A stretch of 64,000 bases of DNA. It comes from Bacteroidales bacterium. GTDB taxonomy: Bacteria; Bacteroidota; Bacteroidia; Bacteroidales; UBA1402. Of this stretch, positions 57,194 to 64,000 are shown in pieces. Position numbers and translations under genes: made by a program. The stretch is from NCBI GenBank assembly GCA_021373135.1, contig JAJFTH010000006.1, forward strand, positions 248,001 through 312,000, given 5' to 3'. Numbering within the stretch: position 1 is the first letter of the stretch; every line of letters begins with the position of its first letter. The notes below the pieces were generated by a model that had not been told where the DNA came from, searched no databases, and saw only the letters and a program-made list of their open reading frames with translations.

Positions 57194-59423
57194 TAAAACG
57201 GAAAATCAGTTTAATGACGAAGGTGAACTTTATCATGATAAACAAGCCGTCATGTTGCGGATGCACGGAAATAGCATGTATCCGACCCTTCAGGAAGGAG
57301 ATATCGGCATTGTCGGTAAGTGCAGACCTGAAGACCTTGAAGTCGGCGACATCGTGGTGTTCAAGTCAAGGGGAAAAATCGTAGCTCACCGGCTGGTGAA
57401 GATTCAGGATCAGCCGTCGATGGTGGGATACATGACGCAAGGTGACAAAAACCTGCACCCGGATATTCCTTTTACTGCTGAGGTTATTGAAGGTAAAATC
57501 ACAACTTTCCAAAGGAAGAATGCCATTAAGACTGTCAATGACTGGAGTGTACGTCGGCTGGCCTTTATTGCGACCCATTTCAGACGATTGATTATTCCTT
57601 TTTATGATTTTGCCTTACGTGTCCGGTACTACAATAAAAAGCTAAAAGACAGCTTTTTGTCATTGAATAAAAATATGAAGATTGTTGGAAAGGGCACGCA
57701 AAGACAGTTTCTTAAAAATGCTTTCGTTGCCGTGATACAAGGTGTATTGCCTTTCCTGCTGATCATTTTCATGAAACTGCTCATTGATGCACTGACCAAT
57801 CCAACGATTCCAAATGTTTCTATATGGAACGATCAAATGTTTTTGTTGGCAATGACGGCACTTATGTTTTTACTCAATGCCCTAATCACGGTTATCAAGA
57901 GTTATTACATGGAGCGGTTGTCCTATTCTGTCAAGTGCCGTTCTTATGAGTTGCTTCAACAAAAGCATTCCGAATTGGATCTTTCCATGTACGAAGACGC
58001 CGGACAGCAGGATCAGATGCATCGGGCTGACCAGGAAGCGGGTTTCCGCCCCGTCAAAATCATGAGTGAGTTGCTGATGTTGATCAAATCACTGACCTCC
58101 CTTTTGGTGATGTTGGCATTGTTTGCTTCCATCCAATGGTATCTGGTACTTCTTTTGGTCATCGCCATCGTGCCTTGCGTTGTGGTTCAATGGCAGTATT
58201 CGGGGAAACGCTACCTGCTCAGTAAAAATCAAAGTCCTGTGGAACGTGAAATGGGCTATTACAACCGCATCCTTACAGGATTTCCTTTTGCCAAAGAACT
58301 CAGGCTTTTCGGATATTCAGGCATCTTTCATAATCGTTTTCTATCCATAGAAGAAAAACTTGAAAAAGATAAAAAGTCCCTGCAGCAATCGGAACTAAAG
58401 GCGAACGTGTTCGCCCAGTTATTTGCGGTCTTTCTGATTTTCGCTTCACTGGCCTATTTGGTTTATCTGAAGATGACAGGGGCGATTACCATCGGTAGTG
58501 TCGTCCTGTTTTTCTTTGTTTTTCAACGTGGTTTTTCTGTCTTCATGGATTTGTTCCAGTCCCTTGCAAAATTGGTGGAGGACAATACTTTTCTGAACGA
58601 TTTCATTGATTTTCTGAATAATCCGGTAAAGACCGGCGGTATCGGTGAAAAAAATCTTCCAAGTCCACTTAAAAAAGGCATTAAGGTGGAGAATCTCCGT
58701 TTCCGTTATGAGATGAGCAAACGCGATGCACTCACATCCGTCAGTCTGGACATTCCGGCAGGAAAAACCGTCGCCTTTGTCGGGGCCAACGGATCAGGAA
58801 AGACCACGATGATCAAATTGCTCTGTGGGTTCTACCTCCCTCTGGAAGGCAGCATCCGATACGATGATGTAGAGTTGAAGGACTTGAACAAAGAGGCACT
58901 AAGGGAACAGATAACTGCCGTTTTTCAGGATTTTGCCTTATATAATGTTTCTGCGAATGAAAACATTTGTTTGGGTGACGTGAAGAAACCTTTCAATCCT
59001 GATCAAGCGAAAAAGGCAGCCGAATTTGCCGGAATTGCAGAAGTTCTTGAAAGACTGCCTGACGGATATCAGACACTTCTTGGAAACTTGTTTAAGAATG
59101 GTGAGGAACTCAGTATCGGACAATGGCAAAAAGTGGCTATAGCCAGGGCTTTTTACCGCGATTCTCCAATCGTATTCATGGATGAACCGTCCAGTGCGCT
59201 TGATATCGATTCGGAAAAGCAATTGCTTGGAAGTTTGAAAAAACTTGGCGAGAACAAGACCGTTGTGATTGTAAGCCATCGGATGTCCACGGTACAATGG
59301 GCAGATATCATTTATTTTTTTGAAAATGGACGAATCCTTGAATCTGGTTCACATCAGGAACTGATGGACAAAGAAGGTGCTTATTTTTGCATGGTCCAGA
59401 GTACACGCGAAAAAGTTTTATAA
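57186..59423 (+). CDS. S26 (SipW-like) peptidase domain fused to ABC exporter
   Basis: A 745-residue fusion. Residues about 20-110 read as an S26 signal-peptidase-like domain: HGNSMYPTL with Ser30, EVGDIVVFKSRGKIVAHRLV with His68 where ER-type/SipW enzymes have the general base, and TQGDKNLHPD. Residues about 175-470 are a six-helix ABC exporter membrane domain; the ATPase has Walker A GANGSGKTT (about 532-540), signature LSIGQWQK, Walker B VFMDEPSSALD and H-loop VSHRMST. The plan parallels bacteriocin exporters with a C39 peptidase, but with an S26-type domain instead. It overlaps the kinase gene by 8 bp and meets the nucleotidyltransferase tail to tail. Role inferred: trimming and export of a modified peptide. 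Confidence 0.87.
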   Translation: MSDKTENQFNDEGELYHDKQAVMLRMHGNSMYPTLQEGDIGIVGKCRPEDLEVGDIVVFKSRGKIVAHRLVKIQDQPSMVGYMTQGDKNLHPDIPFTAEVIEGKITTFQRKNAIKTVNDWSVRRLAFIATHFRRLIIPFYDFALRVRYYNKKLKDSFLSLNKNMKIVGKGTQRQFLKNAFVAVIQGVLPFLLIIFMKLLIDALTNPTIPNVSIWNDQMFLLAMTALMFLLNALITVIKSYYMERLSYSVKCRSYELLQQKHSELDLSMYEDAGQQDQMHRADQEAGFRPVKIMSELLMLIKSLTSLLVMLALFASIQWYLVLLLVIAIVPCVVVQWQYSGKRYLLSKNQSPVEREMGYYNRILTGFPFAKELRLFGYSGIFHNRFLSIEEKLEKDKKSLQQSELKANVFAQLFAVFLIFASLAYLVYLKMTGAITIGSVVLFFFVFQRGFSVFMDLFQSLAKLVEDNTFLNDFIDFLNNPVKTGGIGEKNLPSPLKKGIKVENLRFRYEMSKRDALTSVSLDIPAGKTVAFVGANGSGKTTMIKLLCGFYLPLEGSIRYDDVELKDLNKEALREQITAVFQDFALYNVSANENICLGDVKKPFNPDQAKKAAEFAGIAEVLERLPDGYQTLLGNLFKNGEELSIGQWQKVAIARAFYRDSPIVFMDEPSSALDIDSEKQLLGSLKKLGENKTVVIVSHRMSTVQWADIIYFFENGRILESGSHQELMDKEGAYFCMVQSTREKVL

Positions 59424-60608
59424 TTTCCGAAAGAGGCCGAGAAAAGCTCTAACACCCCAACCAATGCCAACAAATATCCTGTAGGGATAGTATATCAGCA
59501 ATTGTGGCTTACTTTTCAAATGATATCGTTGCATCATGAATAATTTTGGAGGAAAAATCATTTGTTGCATATAAATGATTTTATCCTTCCAATCTTTTAT
59601 CCTTCCAATCTTTTTCACAATGGATAATGAATAAACATTTTGAGAGCCACCGGAAACCAGATATTTCAAAAGTAAATCCTCGTCAATTTTTTGAAGGGTT
59701 GGACCATATAAGCTAATCAGTTCATCGGATAACTTGGCACCAAAGTATTTGTTGCACAAAATTAAATATTTATAGGTATGGTCTATTGCCTTGAATCTTT
59801 TGCAAATATCGGAAAAAGCATCCCAGTCAAAATCTTCTGAATACTGGTTCAACAGGTTTGTGATATCGTATAGACAAGTGAATTGAATTTTACCTGCTTT
59901 GAAATGTTTGTCAAGATGCAGACACAAATGGAGCAGTAAATAGGTGTCGCTTAAAGTCATTGCCTGAACTCCGTGAATCATTACAGGAACAGCGTTTTTC
60001 CACAGTTCATTGATATCTGTTTCGTAATCCTCAAACTCATTGTGAATTCTCGTATGAATTTCAATGGATACTCCATTTTGTAACATTGGCGGAAAATGTG
60101 CAGCAGCAACAAAAACCTTCATGGATTCAGGTATTATGATTCCAGATTCGGATGGTTTATAACCCAGTTCTCTGAGTGTGTCCAACGCCTTTTCCCCATC
60201 TTCTTTCTTTACCAGCAAATCAATGTCGCTGAACTGTCTTAAACCGATTTCTTGATATAACCACTCTGAAAGATAAATGCCCTTCAATGCGATGACCTGG
60301 ATATTTTCAGTTTGAAATGCCAGTACAATTTTCTTGAAATGGTCTATCAATACCATACTTCGGCTTAAGGTTTTCAACCATGCTTGTTTTAGTTGAACTT
60401 TCACATTTTCAGGGATGTCCTTACTATTGGAAAGCATTGGCAGCTTTTTATATAGTATTGCACCCATTTGTCGTTTAATGGCAAGATTCGTGAAATAGTC
60501 CCAGTCCTTTATCTGCAAGATAAGCTGGTTCATCCGTTCCAGTTCCTCTGCTTGAGGTTTAATATTTGCGGCGGAAAGTATAAAGAGTTCTTCTGGTTTT
60601 AGTTGCAT
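59418..60608 (-). CDS. PF14907-type nucleotidyltransferase of RiPP-type cluster
   Basis: A 396-residue protein of the uncharacterised nucleotidyltransferase family often found next to lasso-peptide and HprK-related clusters. The nucleotidyltransferase core is IQVIALKGIYLSEWLYQEIG followed by LRQFSDIDLLVKKEDGEKAL (DxD metal site) and SIEIHTRIHNEFEDYE. The second half is helical. ATG at 60608 (MQLKPEELFILSAANIKP) is preferred to an in-frame codon 13 residues upstream. The gene converges on the ABC exporter gene with stop codons overlapping by 6 bp. Acceptor molecule unknown. Confidence 0.82.
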   Translation of the reverse strand: MQLKPEELFILSAANIKPQAEELERMNQLILQIKDWDYFTNLAIKRQMGAILYKKLPMLSNSKDIPENVKVQLKQAWLKTLSRSMVLIDHFKKIVLAFQTENIQVIALKGIYLSEWLYQEIGLRQFSDIDLLVKKEDGEKALDTLRELGYKPSESGIIIPESMKVFVAAAHFPPMLQNGVSIEIHTRIHNEFEDYETDINELWKNAVPVMIHGVQAMTLSDTYLLLHLCLHLDKHFKAGKIQFTCLYDITNLLNQYSEDFDWDAFSDICKRFKAIDHTYKYLILCNKYFGAKLSDELISLYGPTLQKIDEDLLLKYLVSGGSQNVYSLSIVKKIGRIKDWKDKIIYMQQMIFPPKLFMMQRYHLKSKPQLLIYYPYRIFVGIGWGVRAFLGLFRKL

Positions 60609-60692
60609 ATAGGTGTCTCTAATTGGAAATTTGCTATGGATAAACAATCTTTTCTTTTAGATGATTAAATCAATTGCAAAAATAATCCAAAA

Positions 60693-60776
60693 ATGATACA
60701 GGCATTGATTTTATTGCTGGTTTTTTGCATGTTCCCGTTTAACCAAAACAAAGCGCAGAATGTTGATTACCTATAA
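60693..60776 (+). CDS. Possible 27-codon peptide or remnant of a secreted-protein gene
   Basis: ATG to TAA encodes a hydrophobic stretch resembling a signal peptide (ALILLLVFCMFPF) ending NKAQNVDYL. Such ends (KAQ) are common at Bacteroidetes signal cleavage sites. No ribosome-binding site is clear. It could be the 5' end of a lost gene or chance. Confidence 0.2.
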   Translation: MIQALILLLVFCMFPFNQNKAQNVDYL

Positions 60777-60905
60777 AGGAGGCCGGAGGTTTTAACCCTG
60801 GCCGAAATTTTATACTGACGGTGAGAATTCCTTTTAATCTGTAAATAAGATGGCTATAAGAATGGCTAAAACATGTTAAAGAGCATGCTTTTTATGTCGA
60901 AAAAT

Positions 60906-60936
60906 TTGCTTGATAACCCCAAGCCCCTTACATTTG
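60906..60936 (+). promoter_or_regulatory. Promoter-like pair with no annotated gene downstream
   Basis: TTG (60906-60908), 20-bp spacer, TACATTTG (60929-60936). Transcription would start near 60943 and meet the hairpin at 60978-60997, giving an RNA of roughly 60-70 nt. Confidence 0.3.
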
Positions 60937-60968
60937 CATCATGTTTTTCATGGTATTAATTTAAGGTT

Positions 60969-60997
60969 AAAAAAGATAGGTTGTCGTGAGATAACCT
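60969..60997 (-). terminator. Terminator of the gldM-gldL unit
   Basis: Stem around AGGTT (60978-60982) and AACCT (60993-60997) with a GTGA loop region and one mismatch; on the minus strand it is followed by TTTTTT (60969-60974), about 20 bp past the gldL stop. Confidence 0.55.
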
Positions 60998-61017
60998 TCT
61001 TTTGTTTTATGCATACA

Positions 61018-61833
61018 TTAAATCTTCATTGCTGAACGCATATTTCCATAAAATTTATTCAATGCCGAAAGATTGTCGTTGAGTTCAGTCATCTGTTTGT
61101 GGTATTGTTGGGATTCAGTTACGGATTCTGTCAAATTTTTCAGATAATCGTCTGCTTCTTTTTTCTGAAGTTTATATACCGTATTCAGGGCAGAGATGTT
61201 TTTATTAAGTGATTCCATTTGTTGATGATAAGATCTGGACTCTTCCTCAATAATTGCTAGTGAGTTAGCGATACTTTTATACTTGAATGCAGTTTTGCAT
61301 GTTACTTTTGATATCGTGGTTTCATATATTTTAGAAAGTTTCTCAAGCGATTCATCTGCTGTCTTTATTGTTTTCATATATTTTGTTGAGGCAGCAGAAA
61401 CATCACCCATCGAATTTATATTTGCGGTAGTTTCGCCAAGTTTCTTCATTCCGACACCAAGTTGCAGGAACAAATCAGGCGTGATTTCAGCGTTTTCAAG
61501 CATTTCATCAAATTTTGCAAGGGCTAAAGAACCTTCACCATCACCAATGACATCATGACTCTTTCTGTTATATAATGAACGTCCTTCAGCTTCATCTTCA
61601 GAATCCTCTACAATTACAGGATAGACCGGAATCGGGTCATCATCAGTTTCGAATGCATAAAAGAAGAAGATGATTGCTTCGGTAATAAGACCTGTAGAAA
61701 GCATAAAACCCGCTCCTGGCCAGTGCTGTATTTTAAAAAGTGCACCCAGAACAACAATGGAAGCACCATAAGAATATATTTTAGCCAATATACTTTTAAA
61801 GCCTTTGCTTTGGATTATTTCATTTAAGTTCAT
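61018..61833 (-). CDS. gldL: GldL, inner-membrane motor subunit of type IX secretion/gliding
   Basis: GldL and GldM form the proton-driven motor that powers gliding and type IX secretion. The 271-residue product has the two-helix N-terminus: SYGASIVVLGALFKIQHWPG with Lys34, then GFMLSTGLITEAIIFFFYAF with Glu52, equivalent to the conserved intramembrane Lys and Glu of Flavobacterium GldL. The rest is a cytoplasmic coiled-coil region (SYHQQMESLNKNISALNTVY and SQQYHKQMTELNDNLSALN form an internal repeat). It follows gldM, the reverse of the usual gldK-L-M-N order; gldK and gldN are not in the window. Confidence 0.9.
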   Translation of the reverse strand: MNLNEIIQSKGFKSILAKIYSYGASIVVLGALFKIQHWPGAGFMLSTGLITEAIIFFFYAFETDDDPIPVYPVIVEDSEDEAEGRSLYNRKSHDVIGDGEGSLALAKFDEMLENAEITPDLFLQLGVGMKKLGETTANINSMGDVSAASTKYMKTIKTADESLEKLSKIYETTISKVTCKTAFKYKSIANSLAIIEEESRSYHQQMESLNKNISALNTVYKLQKKEADDYLKNLTESVTESQQYHKQMTELNDNLSALNKFYGNMRSAMKI

Positions 61834-61907
61834 ATACTTGATTTTTTTAGGATTTTTTTAAGGGATTATCATAAATTCAGCCTAAGGGTTGAGTAAAAGT
61901 TTTTCAA

Positions 61908-63512
61908 TCAGTTAATGGTAATGAATAGTGGTGAAAGGATTCGTTTTGAGCCATCGGGATCACGAGCAACAATTTCTTCAAAAATAATACCCTGACCTCG
62001 GTTCGTATTTCTTATCTGTGTAATCATTTCATCTGTCAGCTTGTTGCTTTGGGATTCATAATGATAAACATTAAAGCCCCTTTGCATGGTCATCTTGAAT
62101 GAAATAATCTGAAAGGAGTAGTCAAATTCAAAATCATCCGGCATCTTGGCTATTATTTTCCCAGCTTCAATCAAGGTGTTCCTACTGACAAAACCTTCTT
62201 TTTTACTGGCAATATATGAATCCGGATCGGGGAGTTTTTTCACTCTGAAGTTTTCCGTTCCCATCTGTTTCATTCCCTTGTTTATTTTGACTGAAACCGA
62301 TATTGTTGTTTGTTTGCAACCCGCCGGGACTGTAACCAACCATCCGTTACCTTTATTTTTCCTCAACGTGCCGGTCGAAATAGTTGGGTAAATGTTTTCA
62401 CTGGGAATCCCAGAAACAGAGATGGACAACGGATTGCTCACTCCAATATAAAGCACATTCATGTTGGTAGCTGAAACAGTGAGTGATGGTTGAGCTACAA
62501 AGTATTCGTTTTTGAAATGGTATGTATTTTCTTTACCGGAATTGTCATATACACTCACAAATCCAGCATATTTCTGTAGCCCTGGTGTAGTAACTGGAAA
62601 TTTGAAATTTATCCGACCATTCTGGCTGGAGATAAGCGTTGCCTGATCCTTACGTGAAACCGACAGTGAATCTACCCCTCGCATCATGTAAACGTTGGGA
62701 CTCCGGCTGGTATCGTAAGCTGCAACAATCACCTCTGCTTCATATTGGTCGCCGGTAAACAAGTAATTGGTTTTTGGTAAAACCTTGGCTTCTATCCGGT
62801 CATACTTGAAATCGTCAGCACTGACTTCATGAAGCAGGCCATTGACCACTTCAAGTTCGGCATTATTTACCTCAGTGATAAATTTGTTCAGGATTGGAAT
62901 GTCAGCGGCCAATGGAATGTCATAAAAATAATGAAGTTCCCAACTTTGCTTTTTTCCCCAGGCATCGTAATATTTATCATCTGTTTCCAAACCGAGTGCT
63001 ATTTGATCCCGATATTTCGGATCTATCAGATTAAGCATTTTTTTACGGTATTCTATGATTTTTTTCTTTAACGCCCTGGCTTTTCCGTTTGATCCGTCCT
63101 CTGAACTTCCTATCAGGATTCGGGTTGGTTCCGTGTAATTATCCTTTTTTCTTAGCATCTTAAGAGGTATTCTTCGGGCAGAATCCAGAGGAATCTTTTC
63201 GGTTTTTGAGATTAATTCATCACGCAGGCTTTCAATATAGTTAACCATTTCAGCTGATATTTTCATAGCCTTTTTTGACTTCTCCAAAAAAGGCCCGACT
63301 TCATTCTTGTTCAGAGCGTATTCTTTCTCAAAGTTTGCATAGGCTCCCTTGCGTTTTTGCGCAAAATCGTCATTGGTCATCTGTACGTTGTCATTTACTA
63401 CGGTAAACCCGTCAAGTACTTCTTTTGAAACGTTCAAAGCCAACATCGCAGTCAGTACCAGGTACATCATGCCAATCATCTTTTGCCTTGGAGTTTCCTT
63501 ATGTGACGCCAT
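61908..63512 (-). CDS. gldM: GldM, periplasmic stalk of the type IX secretion motor
   Basis: GldM crosses the inner membrane once and reaches through the periplasm to the GldK/GldN ring. In 534 residues: short cytosolic end with PRQKMIGMMYLVLTAMLALN as the membrane helix (about 8-27), helical D1 domain (VGPFLEKSKKAMKISAEMVN), then beta domains (NYLFTGDQYEAEVIVAAYDT; YIGVSNPLSISVSGIPSENI). The family's conserved ALNVSKEVLDGF is present. It starts 12 bp after the upstream secreted-protein gene and is followed 74 bp later by gldL, an inverted order. Confidence 0.92.
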   Translation of the reverse strand: MASHKETPRQKMIGMMYLVLTAMLALNVSKEVLDGFTVVNDNVQMTNDDFAQKRKGAYANFEKEYALNKNEVGPFLEKSKKAMKISAEMVNYIESLRDELISKTEKIPLDSARRIPLKMLRKKDNYTEPTRILIGSSEDGSNGKARALKKKIIEYRKKMLNLIDPKYRDQIALGLETDDKYYDAWGKKQSWELHYFYDIPLAADIPILNKFITEVNNAELEVVNGLLHEVSADDFKYDRIEAKVLPKTNYLFTGDQYEAEVIVAAYDTSRSPNVYMMRGVDSLSVSRKDQATLISSQNGRINFKFPVTTPGLQKYAGFVSVYDNSGKENTYHFKNEYFVAQPSLTVSATNMNVLYIGVSNPLSISVSGIPSENIYPTISTGTLRKNKGNGWLVTVPAGCKQTTISVSVKINKGMKQMGTENFRVKKLPDPDSYIASKKEGFVSRNTLIEAGKIIAKMPDDFEFDYSFQIISFKMTMQRGFNVYHYESQSNKLTDEMITQIRNTNRGQGIIFEEIVARDPDGSKRILSPLFITIN

Positions 63513-63524
63513 TTTATAAAATCT

Positions 63525-64000
63525 TTAAAATTGTGCTGTAAGTGTATATTGAATAGTCAAGGGGTAGTTGCCGGGGTGCAGCAGGGCAAAATCGGCAATT
63601 CCAATTGACAAGATAACATTATGGCCACATGCTTGCCCAATTCCAGTCACTCCTTCCCCCATATTATTGACCAAAACTGTGGGTACACTACTAATCAGCT
63701 TTGACCCCGTTGACTGACCGCCCTGACCTGTTCCATAAAACGGGCCTAATTCCACATGAATCTCTATTCCCGGAGGAATGGTGCAGGAAGAGGTCGAAGC
63801 CTGGATGGTGTATAATGTTCCGGAATTATCCCGAATGGTATAGTTGAGCCATTGTGTATTGTTAACAATCGTAGCCGTATGCCCCCCCGCTACTGTTATC
63901 GCTGACAGATCAAATGATGTTGAACTACGGGTAGTCAGAGATATCGTATTTATTTTCTGTGCCCAACATGCCAGTGGCAGAAACGCGAAAACAATGAATA
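63525..64000 (-). CDS. Exported protein, N-terminus cut by window edge
   Basis: At least 157 residues of a secreted protein whose first codons lie beyond base 64000. The visible start FIVFAFLPLACWAQ is the end of a signal peptide, cleaved after AQ-type residues. The mature part is beta-rich with repeated Thr/Ser/Gly (TTRSSTSFDLSAITVAGGHT; TSSCTIPPGIEIHVELGPFY) and ends YPLTIQYTLTAQF, strand-like. I do not recognise the family. It is 12 bp upstream of gldM, so it is probably transcribed with the motor genes and may be its client or a surface component. Confidence 0.75.
   Translation of the reverse strand, partial: FIVFAFLPLACWAQKINTISLTTRSSTSFDLSAITVAGGHTATIVNNTQWLNYTIRDNSGTLYTIQASTSSCTIPPGIEIHVELGPFYGTGQGGQSTGSKLISSVPTVLVNNMGEGVTGIGQACGHNVILSIGIADFALLHPGNYPLTIQYTLTAQF

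Larger units (their letters stand above)
60609..61017. other. Intergenic region with short ORFs and a promoter-like pair
   Basis: 409 bp between the nucleotidyltransferase start and the gldL stop. It holds short plus-strand frames: 27 codons at 60693-60776 with a signal-peptide look, and 24 codons at 60885-60959. It also has a plus-strand TTG-N20-TACATTTG (60906-60936) and a hairpin (60978-60997). Nothing here is a confident gene. Confidence 0.5.

Noticed and set aside
60777-60850. FMN-type riboswitch suggested by GGAGG and GACGGTGAGAATTCC
   Set aside because: The segment lacks the remaining RFN stems and no riboflavin gene follows.

Overview
The window looks like a chromosomal segment from a Gram-negative member of the Bacteroidetes, most likely order Bacteroidales. 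The grounds are proteins of Bacteroidales type throughout (GreA, PNPase, TldD/PmbA, GyrB, CBM20-linked GH77 glucanotransferase, NagB-like/LmbE fusion, GldL/GldM), KDO synthesis for LPS, and promoters of the Bacteroidetes form TTG-N19..21-TAnnTTTG ahead of many genes. A family-level assignment is not possible by reading alone; GldL/GldM argue for a lineage with type IX secretion or gliding components rather than a typical gut Bacteroides.

Layout. 1-7.8 kb: greA (cut by the left edge), a thioredoxin-fold lipoprotein without CxxC, pnp, an ABC-F ATPase, a DUF2007 protein and a DEAD-box helicase. 8.1-10 kb: an AT-rich secreted SGNH esterase and tRNA-Arg(CCT). 10.2-19.4 kb: tldD-pmbA, then a leftward operon Nudix - 1003-aa TPR protein - outer-membrane barrel - recO, and two tRNA-Asn genes. 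19.5-24.9 kb: a PfkB kinase, an S41 protease, tRNA-Glu, rpsT and gyrB. 24.9-29.1 kb: a large TlpA-type protein, a small lipoprotein and a CapE-like sugar dehydratase. 29.5-34.9 kb: a tripartite RND efflux operon. 34.9-36.7 kb: a hipBA pair with palindromic operators. 36.8-45.1 kb: kdsA-kdsD, metH and malQ.

45.1-51.3 kb holds a leftward cluster: patatin phospholipase, ECF-S-like membrane protein, phosphoribosyltransferase, Tat-exported DUF362 protein, a membrane NapH/NapG-like iron-sulfur protein, and a TonB-dependent receptor. It looks like an uptake module coupled to extracytoplasmic electron transfer, with unknown substrate. 51.5-55.8 kb: a NagB-like/LmbE fusion with a degenerate deaminase site, genuine nagB, and a secreted lactonase-type propeller.

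56.0-60.6 kb is the most unusual part: a PqqD-like protein, an HprK-related kinase and an ABC exporter whose N-terminus is a SipW-like S26 peptidase domain, all from one good promoter, facing a convergent PF14907-type nucleotidyltransferase. This is the equipment of a peptide-modification and export system, but no cyclase and no certain precursor gene is visible. 61.0-64.0 kb: GldL and GldM in reversed transcriptional order, behind a secreted protein cut by the right edge.

All calls come from reading the sequence and recalled knowledge of the families; no database search was run.
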